From: CAYPCH01 sp964409165
Lineage (GTDB): Bacteria; Bacillota; Clostridia; Acetivibrionales; Acetivibrionaceae
Reading direction: 5' to 3'
Assembly: GCA_964409165.1 (NCBI GenBank)
Contig: CAYPCH010000001.1
Span: 60,644 to 124,643 of the forward strand
Length of the DNA stretch: 64,000 bases
The position numbers and the translations under genes are program-made. Each line of letters opens with the position of its first letter. Positions within the stretch are counted from its first letter, which is position 1. The notes beneath the pieces are model-generated. The model was not told the DNA's origin. It saw nothing but the letters and a program-made list of their open reading frames with translations, and did no database searches. Of the stretch, positions 54,337-63,171 are shown one piece after another.

Positions 54337-54801
54337 TTAAAACTTAAGTACTCTTCTTACAAGAGCCACCTTGTCTCTATCAAATTCAATATTCTCGTTT
54401 TCATTTTTTTTGATAACTATTTTTTTATCTATAATGCCAACAAGCTCACCTTCAAAAACTTTCTTTCCATCTATAGGCTTAAATACTTTAACTTCTACAA
54501 GTTCTCCCTTAAACCTTTCAAAATCAGAATCCTTCTTAAGTGGTCTTTCAAGACCTGGTGAAGATACTTCAAGGAAATAACTCTGTTTTATCGGGTCTTT
54601 TCTGTCTAATATCTCGCTTATTTCTTCACTGACCAATTGGCAATCGTCAATCGCTATTCCACCCGGCTTATCTATATAAATTCTAAGATACCAGTTAGCA
54701 CCTTCCTTTATAAATTCAACGTCTACAAGCTCAAACGCATGCTTTAGAGCAATTGATCCGGCAAATCCGGTTACTATTTCCTCTATATTTTTATTTGTCA
54801 T
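54337..54801 (-). CDS. rimP: Ribosome maturation factor RimP
   Basis: 154 residues. Needed for 30S assembly. Signatures: ELVDVEFIKEGANWYLRIYI, KPGGIAIDDCQLVSEEI and SPGLERPLKK. GGGAGG is five bases before the ATG. An upstream frame starting in the adjacent palindromic repeat ends in ATGA, overlapping this start codon. Confidence 0.95.
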   Translation of the reverse strand: MTNKNIEEIVTGFAGSIALKHAFELVDVEFIKEGANWYLRIYIDKPGGIAIDDCQLVSEEISEILDRKDPIKQSYFLEVSSPGLERPLKKDSDFERFKGELVEVKVFKPIDGKKVFEGELVGIIDKKIVIKKNENENIEFDRDKVALVRRVLKF

Positions 54802-54843
54802 CTTTTCCTCCCGTAAACCCGTTTTAAATGGTAAAACGGTATG

Positions 54844-54971
54844 AACAAAATTTCGTACCCATCGAGGGTACCAAATTTTGCCTCTTTCATTTTACTCCAA
54901 GAGGCCTAACAAAATTTCGTACCCATCGAGGGTACTCAATTTTGCCTCTTTCATTCCTCTCTAAGAGGTTA
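54844..54971 (-). repeat. Two tandem 64-bp palindromic leader repeats upstream of rimP
   Basis: Period 64 exactly (AACAAAATTT at 54844 and 54908). On the coding strand each has a ribosome site (GGAG in the rimP-proximal unit, GAGAGG in the distal), ATG and a short frame. The distal frame is MKEAKLSTLDGYEILLGLLE-stop (ATG 54954); the proximal one (ATG 54890) runs 30 codons to an ATGA overlap with rimP. Each has hairpins GCCTCTT/AAGAGGC (or variants) and GTACCC/GGGTAC. Confidence 0.8.
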
Positions 54972-54980
54972 AATAATACG

Positions 54981-55004
54981 AAAGAGTGGGATCGACCCAC
55001 TCTT
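54981..55004 (-). terminator. Hairpin before the rimP leader repeats
   Basis: AAGAGTGGG pairs with CCCACTCTT; on the minus strand TTTCGTATTATTT follows. It could end transcripts of the toxin island. The stretch 55014-55228 shows no gene. Confidence 0.65.
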
Positions 55005-55228
55005 CGCCATCAAGTTACTATTTGCTTTAGTCCAAAAGTATTATAACATTATTATTTGTAATTATCAACATTTTATTATATGAATTGCAATATTTTTTTA
55101 TTTGCTTTATTTGTACTTCTCATGTTTCTTATATAAAGCGGTGTCAAATTTCGCCATAATGGTTATTGCCCTTACTATCATTTCATTTCATGATATGCCA
55201 AAACCCTTTGCTTGGGTATCTGTTTACT

Positions 55229-55595
55229 TAATCTAGCATTTCTAAATAATAATTATCATCATTTTGAATATTTATTAAAACTTCCTCTAATGAGTCCGCT
55301 ATCTTAACATCATAGTAAAAAATATTACTTGAATTATCATCCGTCAATTTTATTGATATTAATGCTGACTCATTGCCTTCAAAAAATATTAATTTACCTT
55401 CTTCATATTCATCATATATCTCAATATCAGGATAAAATTCAAAATCACCTTCTCTTAATCTAAAATCTCTAATAAAAAATCTTTTAATTCTTTTGGAATA
55501 TTTAACTTTAACGCTTTCTCCAATTCATTTATCTCTTCTATTTTCACTGGATAAAACTTATTTTGATTATCATCTTTTAAAAAGTCATACTTCAC
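55229..55595 (-). pseudogene. SUKH-type (SMI1/KNR4) immunity gene with frameshift
   Basis: Two overlapping frames join into one protein of about 120 residues. Frame 1 (GTG at 55595, 46 codons) reads YPVKIEEINELEKALKLNIP and KELKDFL; frame 2 continues with FRLREGDFEFYPDIEIYDEY, then EEGKLIFFEGNESAL. This is the SUKH immunity pattern. The shift falls near a run of A/T at about 55470-55480. The GTG start overlaps the stop codon of the nuclease fragment by one base and has GGAGG upstream, a usual toxin-immunity coupling. Confidence 0.75.
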
Positions 55596-55834
55596 TACTT
55601 ATTGCCTCCTTCAAACAACTCATTTGCTGGAGAACCAGCTCCATGTATTCCTGATTGATGTTCATTAGGAAACTTAGCTGGATGTATATTCCACCACTCA
55701 TGTTCTCCTCCAAAAAAGTTATCAATTATATGGTGTGCATCATATTTATCCCCTACTTTTCTAGCAACCTTTGTAAATACATTATTCAACATCTTTTTCC
55801 ATCCTGGATTTTGGTAGCATTGAATGTGCTGCAA
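55595..55834 (-). pseudogene. Orphan HNH-type toxin tip (C-terminal nuclease fragment)
   Basis: 79 codons. DAHHIIDNFFGGEHEWWNIH and PAKFPNEHQSGIHG with SPANELF match the C-terminal HNH-type nuclease domain of polymorphic toxins such as Rhs/WapA-type tips. No N-terminal delivery region, no ribosome site, and the weak TTG start comes straight after the stop of the preceding immunity gene in the same frame. It is therefore a displaced toxin cassette without its carrier. Confidence 0.7.
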
Positions 55835-55843
55835 AATAAAATT

Positions 55844-56254
55844 TTAAGCAAATTTACGTAAAAAATCTTCCAATATTCTTTTTGTTGAAGTTCCAGATTC
55901 TTCAATCCTTTCTTTGATATCTTTTATAATGGATGGATTAGATGCAACATACTTATGTCCAATTTCATTATCAAATGCTCTTAATGCATCTATACACATA
56001 TCAAATAATTCTAAGTCATCTACAGTTATCAACTTTGCAATGATATTTAGTTCCTCAGCAATTATTTCATTATCAAGGCAGTAAATCAGTTTTTTTTGCC
56101 ATTCTAATGGCTTAGTTAAAACTTGTCTTGATAGTTCTTCCCAATCACTAGCAGAAAATTGAGATAACATTTCTTGAGCAATAGAAAAACCATCATCATA
56201 CCATGAATCAATCGTTACATCTTCTAATAAAAATTTATCTAGTTCGTTATACAT
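55844..56254 (-). CDS. Putative immunity protein for the EndoU-type toxin
   Basis: 136 residues, all-helical in character and acidic, no recognised motif beyond that. GAGGTG precedes the ATG. It follows the toxin frame by 29 bases, the standard place for the cognate immunity gene. The family was not identified with confidence. Confidence 0.6.
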   Translation of the reverse strand: MYNELDKFLLEDVTIDSWYDDGFSIAQEMLSQFSASDWEELSRQVLTKPLEWQKKLIYCLDNEIIAEELNIIAKLITVDDLELFDMCIDALRAFDNEIGHKYVASNPSIIKDIKERIEESGTSTKRILEDFLRKFA

Positions 56255-56283
56255 TTAAAATCACCTCATTGTAAATATAGTAA

Positions 56284-56891
56284 CTAAAAGCCCGATGGTT
56301 TAGGTGCATTAACTCTGCCTGTTGGATACCCAGATATTACATCATCCCCAATTTTCAGTACATCAATTTCGACACCATCGATTATTTGCCTATGCCATGT
56401 TGCTCCATCTCTTAATCTTGTTGAAATAGCTGGAGAATCTCCAACTTTTTTAACACTATCAATGATCTTTGTTTCACTCCATGAATCTGGAAACAAAGTA
56501 CTTTTCTTAAGTTTAGAAATATTACCATCTGATAAATCCTTTGTAAACTGAACATTTTTTGTACCATCTGGATTTACCGAAAGTTCTTCAACAGCAAAAC
56601 TATGATTTTTATTATTAATATTCGATGAATGTCCACCTATAACTTCATTTCTTGTAGGTGATTTGCGTTGACCCTCTAAAATTTTATTTTGCATTTCAGA
56701 ACTGATATTAGTTTTAGCCTTTCCCTCTCCCTTGGCAGTATAGAGTCTCCATCATTACACGCTCCCATAGCAATGGCACGTTCCATTCCATCCCTATCTT
56801 CTTCATTACTAGCCTTTTCAAAGGCCTTAAAACAAATCTCCGGTGAATTAGGTACTCTATCTGCTCCAGTCACACTATTGCTTTTTCCCAT
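56284..56891 (-). pseudogene. EndoU-type toxin gene split by a frameshift
   Basis: N-terminal frame: MGKSNSVTGADRVPNSPEIC to AMGACNDG, with AGAGGTG upstream. The second frame reads RLYTAKGEGKAKTNISSEMQ, NKILEGQRKSP, EVIGGHSS, FPDSWSETKIIDSVKKVGDS, ISTRLRDGATWHRQIIDGVE and IKIGDDVISGYPTG-like ending, matching bacterial EndoU nuclease toxins. One base would restore a single frame of about 200 residues at about 56745. EndoU toxins cleave RNA. No secretion signal is seen; the delivery part may be missing. Confidence 0.6.
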
Positions 56892-56919
56892 CGCCCCTTC
56901 ACCTCTTTATTTTGTTATA

Positions 56920-56948
56920 AGTATATTAATTTTACCAATATATGTCAA
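56920..56948 (-). promoter_or_regulatory. Promoter of the toxin/immunity island
   Basis: On the minus strand TTGACA, 17 bases, TATACT, directly after the ispG stop codon and about 30 bases before the first island start. The island thus need not rely on readthrough from the isoprenoid operon. Confidence 0.7.
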
Positions 56949-56954
56949 CCGCAA

Positions 56955-58019
56955 TTACATATTCTCTATTTCATTTATAAGCTCTTCAACAATCCTGTTC
57001 TGGGAGATCTTGCGAACTATTTCACCTTTTTTGAAAAGCAAGGCTTCACCTTTTCCGCCAGCTATTCCTATATCGGCTTCCTTCGCTTCCCCTGGACCGT
57101 TTACAGCACATCCCATTACAGCTACCTTTATATCTTTTTTCACTGTCTTCAGCCTTTGTTCAACCTTCTGTGCAATATCAATCAAATCTATCTGGCACCT
57201 TCCGCAGGTAGGGCATGATACAAACTCAACGCCGCCCTTTTTAATCCCCAATGATTTTAATATTTCATTTCCGGCTCTGACTTCCTCTACGGGGTCACCT
57301 GTAAGGGAAACCCTCATAGTATCTCCTATTCCTTCTGCTAAAAGGCAACCGAGTCCAACAGATGATTTTATGGTACCGGTATAAACCGTTCCAGCTTCAG
57401 TTACTCCAATGTGCAATGGATATTCAGAGCTTTGTGACATAAGCCGATAAGCTGCTATTGTCATTGCAACACTCGAAGCTTTCAAAGAAAACACTATATC
57501 ATAAAACCCTAGTTTCTCCAGAATCTCCGCATGACCCAAAGCGCTCTCGACCATTGCTTCAGGAGTTACGCCTGCGTATTTTTCAAGAATAATCTTCTCT
57601 AAAGAACCTGAGTTTACACCTATCCTTATGGGAATATGCCTTTCTTTTGCAAGCTCAACAACCTTTCTTACCCTGTCAACATCACCTATATTCCCGGGAT
57701 TCAGCCTTATCTTATCCGCACCGTTTATTATGCTTGCCATTGCCAGACGGTAATCAAAGTGTATATCAGCTACCAAAGGTATTCCTATGGATTTTTTTAT
57801 AGTTTTAATGGCTTCTGCTGCCTCATTGTCAGGAACAGCTACCCTTACGATACTGCATCCTTCATCCTCCAAATTCTTTATCTGATTTATTGTGGACGCC
57901 GCATCCCTTGTATCAGTATTCGTCATAGACTGAACCGTTATGTTAGAATCATCCCCAATAGAGATGTTTCCAATCTGGATTTTCTTGGTTTTCTTTCTTA
58001 TAAAACAATACTCTTTCAT
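56955..58019 (-). CDS. ispG: 4-hydroxy-3-methylbut-2-en-1-yl diphosphate synthase (flavodoxin)
   Basis: MEP pathway [4Fe-4S] enzyme. TIM-barrel start QIGNISIGDDSNITVQSMTN, cluster cysteines in CPTCGRCQ and GCAVNGPGEA, and late GIAGGKGEALLFKKG. The ATG with AGAGGG close upstream is preferred over an upstream start inside rseP; 354 residues is normal. Last gene of the pyrH-frr-uppS-cdsA-dxr-rseP-ispG run. Confidence 0.95.
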   Translation of the reverse strand: MKEYCFIRKKTKKIQIGNISIGDDSNITVQSMTNTDTRDAASTINQIKNLEDEGCSIVRVAVPDNEAAEAIKTIKKSIGIPLVADIHFDYRLAMASIINGADKIRLNPGNIGDVDRVRKVVELAKERHIPIRIGVNSGSLEKIILEKYAGVTPEAMVESALGHAEILEKLGFYDIVFSLKASSVAMTIAAYRLMSQSSEYPLHIGVTEAGTVYTGTIKSSVGLGCLLAEGIGDTMRVSLTGDPVEEVRAGNEILKSLGIKKGGVEFVSCPTCGRCQIDLIDIAQKVEQRLKTVKKDIKVAVMGCAVNGPGEAKEADIGIAGGKGEALLFKKGEIVRKISQNRIVEELINEIENM

Positions 58020-58062
58020 ATAGCCCTCTTTCACTATGCAGTAATTGTATTCTAACGCATTT

Positions 58063-59340
58063 TTAACCAATAATCAACTTATAAATATCATGGGATGTAA
58101 TAAATATAGCAAGCCCGATTAACAGGAAAAAACCTATTGTCATTATAATGGCTTCCTTTTCAATGGGTAAAGGCTTCCTTCTGACTGCCTCTACAATCAG
58201 AAGCAATAGCTTGCTTCCGTCAAGCGCTGGAAAAGGAATAAGATTTGTTGCTCCGACTGCAACACTTATATACGCTGTCATATTCAAAAGCCTCAATAAT
58301 GTCTCAATAACTGATACGGTTCCTTTAACTGCATCGTTCATTGTCGCAACTATACCAACGGGTCCAGCCATCTGATTTAAATTTACCCTGCCGGTAATAA
58401 GCCATTGCAAAGAGTAAACAACCGTTCTTATATTTGAGAATGTGAATAGTAGAGATTGTTTAAGACTATCTGCAAAATTTGCTTCTTTATATTTAAAAAC
58501 CATACCAACATCGTAATCCGCCTGTTCTGCTTTAAATGGAGTAACATCTATAACCTGTATGCTTTCTCCACGTTTAACAGTAATGTTTATAGGTGTTTCC
58601 TTATTTGCCTGTAAAAATGCAGATATTTCATCAAGCGTACCAACATCAGTATCATTCATCTTGATAATCTCATCCCCTGCATTCAGTCCATATTTTTCTG
58701 CCGGCATACCCGGACTAAGCTCGTTAATAATATTTGTTTTACTATCTGCACTTGTAGAAAAACCAAGGTAATACTGCTTAGCTTCAGGTGTTATCTGCAT
58801 AGTTAATTCCTCACCGTTTCTCAACACCTTGATTTCGGTAGGTTTTCCTTCTGAAATATACAAAAACTGATACATTTCAACATACTGGTAAATCTTTTTA
58901 TTATCATAGTTAAGAATTATATCGCCCTCATTAATTCCTGCATGGTATGCCGGAGAATTTTCTCTGATACTCTCAATTTCAGTAGAAGCATAACCGCCTG
59001 ATAAGGAATAGAAAACAACAATAATAATAAAGGCAGCCAAAAGATTTGCAAAAGGTCCCGCCGCAATAACTGCTGCTCTTGTCCAAACAGGCTTCTTGCT
59101 AAATGACATTTCGCTGTCGGATGCCTCATCTTCTCCTTCCATCTTTACATATGCCAGAATAGGTAATGTTCTTAATGAATAAACAGTCTCTCCACGTTTT
59201 ATGCTAAAAATTTTAGGCCCTACAAAAAGGGAAAACTCCTCAACTTTAATACCGGATAATTTAGCTACTATAAAGTGTCCAAGCTCATGAACAATGATTA
59301 TGAAATTAAATGCCAGAATTATCATTAATAATCTCATCAT
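58063..59340 (-). CDS. rseP: RIP-type site-2 membrane metalloprotease RseP/RasP
   Basis: 425 residues: first membrane span with zinc motif HELGHF, two central PDZ domains (about 110-270), and the C-terminal LIPFPALDG with the third zinc ligand, then a last span. RasP-type proteases clip membrane anchors of anti-sigma factors. The ATG after GGAGGG is used rather than one four codons earlier that contains the ribosome site. Normal place between dxr and ispG. Confidence 0.94.
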   Translation of the reverse strand: MMRLLMIILAFNFIIIVHELGHFIVAKLSGIKVEEFSLFVGPKIFSIKRGETVYSLRTLPILAYVKMEGEDEASDSEMSFSKKPVWTRAAVIAAGPFANLLAAFIIIVVFYSLSGGYASTEIESIRENSPAYHAGINEGDIILNYDNKKIYQYVEMYQFLYISEGKPTEIKVLRNGEELTMQITPEAKQYYLGFSTSADSKTNIINELSPGMPAEKYGLNAGDEIIKMNDTDVGTLDEISAFLQANKETPINITVKRGESIQVIDVTPFKAEQADYDVGMVFKYKEANFADSLKQSLLFTFSNIRTVVYSLQWLITGRVNLNQMAGPVGIVATMNDAVKGTVSVIETLLRLLNMTAYISVAVGATNLIPFPALDGSKLLLLIVEAVRRKPLPIEKEAIIMTIGFFLLIGLAIFITSHDIYKLIIG

Positions 59341-59434
59341 AGATCCCTCCATCTCTAAATATTATTGCAAATGCTCCATATACAACTACATATATACTCA
59401 TTTAAATTATAACTTATTTATATAAAAAAAACAT

Positions 59435-60580
59435 CTAATTATTCAACATTTTTACTACATTTCTTGCCCACAAATCCGCTTCAAATATTTCATCCAATAC
59501 GGGTTGGGCTTTAAATGTATGCTTTGACATAACCTTTTCAACAATGTGTGATATATCAAAAAATCGTATCTGGCGCTTTAAAAACAATCCAACAGCCTCT
59601 TCATTCGCAGCATTCAATACTGCTGGCATGGTTCCTCCGATTTTAAGCGCTTCAAAAGCGAGACGCAGACACGGAAAAGAAGTCATATCAGGTTTCTCAA
59701 ATGTGAGTTGCTTGCTTTTAAGCAGGTCAAGCTTTGGAAAACTGTTCGGCATCCTGTCAGGATAACTAAGCGCAAATTGTATCGGTATCCTCATATCCGG
59801 CGTTCCAAGCTGCGCAATTACTGAGCCGTCAGTATATTCCACCATTGAATGGATAACACTCTGAGGATGAACCACAACCTCAATATTCTCTTCCGATATC
59901 CCGAACATCCATTTTGCTTCAATAACTTCAAGCCCTTTGTTCATAAGGGTTGCAGAATCTATTGTTATTTTATTCCCCATATTCCAGTTGGGGTGCTTCA
60001 AAGCATCTTCCAAAGTAACCTTTTCAAGTTCATCTACACTTTTCCCCCTGAAAGGACCCCCTGAAGCAGTTAAAATTATTTTTTTGACATCACTTTTATT
60101 ATTGCCCATCAAACTCTGAAAAATAGCAGAATGCTCGCTGTCTATAGGAAAAATTTTTACGCCCGCATTGAAAGCCTCAGACATAACAATTGAACCCGCT
60201 GTAACAAGTGTTTCCTTGTTTGCCAGAGCAATATCCTTCCCATTCCTTATTGCTTCTATAGTGGGCATAAGACCTGCAATACCTACTATAGACGTAACAA
60301 CAGTATCTACCGACTCAATGGAAGCTACCTTTTTTAAACCCTCCAGACCGCTTACAACCTTAATACTCAAATCTTTAAGGTTTGACCGAAGAACATCTGC
60401 AAGGCTTTTTTCCTTTACTGCTATCATCATAGGCTTAAATTCCCTGGCCTGTTTTTCGAGTAGCTCAATATTTGTGTTTGCAGACAAACCATCTACTTTA
60501 ATATTAAGATTTTTTGCAACCTCAAGTGTCTGCACACCTATCGAGCCAGTGGAACCCAGTATTGAAATTCTTTTTCCCAT
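59435..60580 (-). CDS. dxr: 1-deoxy-D-xylulose 5-phosphate reductoisomerase
   Basis: First committed step of the MEP isoprenoid path. NADPH loop GSTGSIGVQTLEV, DSEHSAIFQSL, TASGGPFRG, NMGNKITIDSATLMNKGLE and HPQSVIHSMVEY are intact; 381 residues. GGAG is nine bases before the ATG. Confidence 0.96.
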   Translation of the reverse strand: MGKRISILGSTGSIGVQTLEVAKNLNIKVDGLSANTNIELLEKQAREFKPMMIAVKEKSLADVLRSNLKDLSIKVVSGLEGLKKVASIESVDTVVTSIVGIAGLMPTIEAIRNGKDIALANKETLVTAGSIVMSEAFNAGVKIFPIDSEHSAIFQSLMGNNKSDVKKIILTASGGPFRGKSVDELEKVTLEDALKHPNWNMGNKITIDSATLMNKGLEVIEAKWMFGISEENIEVVVHPQSVIHSMVEYTDGSVIAQLGTPDMRIPIQFALSYPDRMPNSFPKLDLLKSKQLTFEKPDMTSFPCLRLAFEALKIGGTMPAVLNAANEEAVGLFLKRQIRFFDISHIVEKVMSKHTFKAQPVLDEIFEADLWARNVVKMLNN

Positions 60581-60673
60581 TCATAATCTCCTTTTTTCAT
60601 CTCTTTACTACTTATCTATCCTACCTAAAAGCTTTAATTTATATAAATCACATAGTTATGAAATTTTTCTCGC

Positions 60674-61522
60674 TCAATTCACTATAAAAAACTTTAAATA
60701 AAAAAACACCATAGGAGCCGTAAAAAGTACGCTGTCAAATCTGTCAAGCACCCCCCCATGTCCCGGCATGACATTCCCATAATCTTTTACCTTCGTAAAT
60801 CTTTTTACAGAAGAAGCCGCCCAATCTCCTATCTGAGATACACAACCGCATAGAAGACCTATAATCGCGAAGTGATATAAAGGTATATAATCAATATAGT
60901 GATTGGTATTAAGAAACACCCCGTACAGAACCATTACCAGAACACTTCCAAAAACTCCGCCTATTGCTCCTGCAACTGTTTTCTTCGGACTGATAACAGG
61001 CAAAATCTTTCTCTTTCCAAAATAACGTCCGGCAAAATAAGCAAATGTGTCGGTGGCAAAAGCACCTATAAAAATAAGCCACACATAAAAGAAACCACTG
61101 TCCAGATTTCTGGTCAGGAGTACAAACGAGAACATAAACACTATGTATGCTATCCCGATAAAAGTCAGGGAAATATCTACTATGTTGTATTTATTGAATT
61201 TAAAAATAGTATATGAAAACAAAACAACAACAATAAGAAATGCCGTCAAAATAAAAGTATGTATAGATAACATGCTCTCAACATTCAATGCAGAATTTTT
61301 ATAGAACTGCACTAATCCTATCAGAACAATAGGTAAACAAGATATATATCCTACCAACTTAACAGGTCTGTAACCAGCAGTTTCAAAGGAAGCATAAAAC
61401 TCATTCAAAGCCACTATTGACAATACAAATACTGCTAATCCCAATGCAATTTCTCCTGCCCATACTACCGCTACAAGCATTATTAACCCCACAACCGCAC
61501 TGGCTACTCTGACTTTAAGCAA
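60674..61522 (-). CDS. cdsA: Phosphatidate cytidylyltransferase
   Basis: Makes CDP-diacylglycerol for phospholipids. 282 residues, eight membrane spans, C-terminal signature VKDYGNVMPGHGGVLDRFDS. The TTG seven bases after GGGGGA is preferred, giving MLKVRVASAVVG; an ATG five codons earlier is the alternative. It overlaps or abuts uppS closely. Confidence 0.93.
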   Translation of the reverse strand: MLKVRVASAVVGLIMLVAVVWAGEIALGLAVFVLSIVALNEFYASFETAGYRPVKLVGYISCLPIVLIGLVQFYKNSALNVESMLSIHTFILTAFLIVVVLFSYTIFKFNKYNIVDISLTFIGIAYIVFMFSFVLLTRNLDSGFFYVWLIFIGAFATDTFAYFAGRYFGKRKILPVISPKKTVAGAIGGVFGSVLVMVLYGVFLNTNHYIDYIPLYHFAIIGLLCGCVSQIGDWAASSVKRFTKVKDYGNVMPGHGGVLDRFDSVLFTAPMVFFYLKFFIVN

Positions 61523-61523
61523 T

Positions 61524-62276
61524 CTAAATTCCCCCATATCTCCTATTTCGATTTTGAAACTCGTTTATCGCTTTAATTATATGTTCGCCCTTTAAATCAG
61601 GCCACAAAACATCTGTAAACCACAGTTCTGTATATGCAGACTGCCACAAGAGAAAATTGCTGATTCTCATCTCCCCGCTGGTACGTATCATAAGTTCAGG
61701 GTCGGGTAAATCTCTTGTATACAATTTCTTTTCTACAAGTTTTTCATCAATTGCATTTACATTATATTTTCCATAGGTTACGTCCTTAGTTATTTCTCTT
61801 ATTGCATTTACAATTTCTCTTTTACTTCCATAGTTTAATGCTATGTTTAATACTATTCCTGTATTCTTTGCAGTAATCTTTCTTACCCTTTCTATTTCAG
61901 CCTGTATATTTCCACTAAGAGCGCTTACATCACCAATAACCCTTATTTGTACATTTTTCCCTCCAATATGTTTTTCGGCATTTTTTAAGAAATCAAGAAG
62001 CAGATTCATAAGACCATCAACTTCATCTTTAGGTCTTGACCAATTTTCAGTGGAAAACGCATATACAGTAAGGTACTTAATCCCTATATCCCCGCAAAAT
62101 GCAGTGATTTTCTTAAGGGTATTCGCACCCTCTCTATGCCCTACAACCCTTGGTAATCCTCTTTTCTTTGCCCATCTTCCATTCCCATCCATTATTATTG
62201 CAATATGAACCGGGACATTATTATAATCTATCTCTTTATTATTACCTTTTTTGAACAGCTTACCAAAAAAGCTCAT
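61524..62276 (-). CDS. uppS: Undecaprenyl (isoprenyl) diphosphate synthase
   Basis: cis-Prenyltransferase making the C55 lipid carrier. IMDGNGRWAKKRGLPRVVGH, STENWSRPKDEV, and the C-terminal DPELMIRTSGEMRISNFLLW are complete. The ATG four bases after GGAGGT gives 250 residues. A terminator-like hairpin lies upstream. Confidence 0.95.
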   Translation of the reverse strand: MSFFGKLFKKGNNKEIDYNNVPVHIAIIMDGNGRWAKKRGLPRVVGHREGANTLKKITAFCGDIGIKYLTVYAFSTENWSRPKDEVDGLMNLLLDFLKNAEKHIGGKNVQIRVIGDVSALSGNIQAEIERVRKITAKNTGIVLNIALNYGSKREIVNAIREITKDVTYGKYNVNAIDEKLVEKKLYTRDLPDPELMIRTSGEMRISNFLLWQSAYTELWFTDVLWPDLKGEHIIKAINEFQNRNRRYGGI

Positions 62277-62375
62277 CCTAACCTCCGATACCATGGGATA
62301 ATGGTTAATATAGTACCCTATAAACTATAGAAAGATAACATAGAATTAATTCTAACAAAGCACATCAATATTGTA

Positions 62376-62405
62376 AAGTAAAACCCCTCTATATCAAGAG
62401 GGGTT
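62376..62405 (-). terminator. Hairpin overlapping the stop of the PASTA-like gene
   Basis: AAACCCCTCT pairs with AGAGGGGTTT, followed by TTACTTTAC on the coding strand, between the frr and uppS parts of the operon. Confidence 0.6.
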
Positions 62406-62595
62406 TACAAACAATAATTTCAACAGACTTTTCATCAACTGCTTTTACATTTACTACCCTGTAATAACCTTCAATACTTTCGGGTTTACATTTAGGCGGA
62501 GAAGTCACTTTTATGGAAGTGATGGTTATAAAAGCTTTATTTAATAAATTTTCTGCTTCATTGAGTGTAAAACCTATAACTTCTTCAACCTGCAT
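62389..62595 (-). CDS. Small protein resembling a single PASTA domain
   Basis: 68 residues. VIGFTLNEAENLLNKAFI and ends VEIIVCKP, the layout of one PASTA repeat without membrane anchor. AGAGG precedes the ATG. Sits between frr and uppS. PASTA domains bind peptidoglycan outside the cell, but here no export signal is seen, so function is open. Confidence 0.6.
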   Translation of the reverse strand: MQVEEVIGFTLNEAENLLNKAFITITSIKVTSPPKCKPESIEGYYRVVNVKAVDEKSVEIIVCKPLLI

Positions 62596-62597
62596 AA

Positions 62598-63155
62598 TCA
62601 AACCTCTAATATTTCTTCATCTTTTGCTTCAACAATTTTATCAACTTCTGCAACATATTTATCTGTCAGAACCTGTATTTCCTTTTCGGCATCCTTTAGG
62701 TCGTCTTCAGTAATTTCACTGTTTTTCTTTAATGTTTTCATATGCTCAATTCCATCCCTACGGATAGACCTTATGGCAATTTTGGATTCTTCGCCATATT
62801 TTTTTACAACCTTCGTAAGCTCCTTCCTTCTCTCTTCAGTAAGAGTCGGGAATACAAGCCTTATAACCTTACCGTCATTACTTGGATTTATACCTATATC
62901 CGATTTTTGTATTTCTTTTTCAACCTCTTTCAATATCTTTGAATCCCATGGCTGTATCATTATAACTCTTGGCTCTGGAACCGAAACATTTCCTAACTGA
63001 TTTATCGGTGTAGGAGTGCCGTAATAATCAACTGCAATTTTGTCAAGAATAGAAGGATTTGCTCTCCCAGCCCTTACACCGTTAAGATCTCCCTTCAACA
63101 CGTGTATGGTTTTCTTCATTTTCTCCTCAATATTCTTATACACTTCTTTTGACAT
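62598..63155 (-). CDS. frr: Ribosome-recycling factor
   Basis: 185 residues. LKGDLNGVRAGRANPSILD, PINQLGNVSVPEPRVIMIQP, the LTEERRKELTKVVKKYGEE hinge, and the coiled coil at the C-terminus match RRF throughout. AGGAGG precedes the ATG. Follows pyrH by 16 bases. Confidence 0.96.
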   Translation of the reverse strand: MSKEVYKNIEEKMKKTIHVLKGDLNGVRAGRANPSILDKIAVDYYGTPTPINQLGNVSVPEPRVIMIQPWDSKILKEVEKEIQKSDIGINPSNDGKVIRLVFPTLTEERRKELTKVVKKYGEESKIAIRSIRRDGIEHMKTLKKNSEITEDDLKDAEKEIQVLTDKYVAEVDKIVEAKDEEILEV

Positions 63156-63171
63156 ACTATTCCTCCTTTAT

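Noticed and set aside
54981..55228. Possible polC remnant between rimP and the island
   Set aside because: No frame with DNA polymerase motifs was found; the stretch holds only a hairpin and AT-rich sequence.
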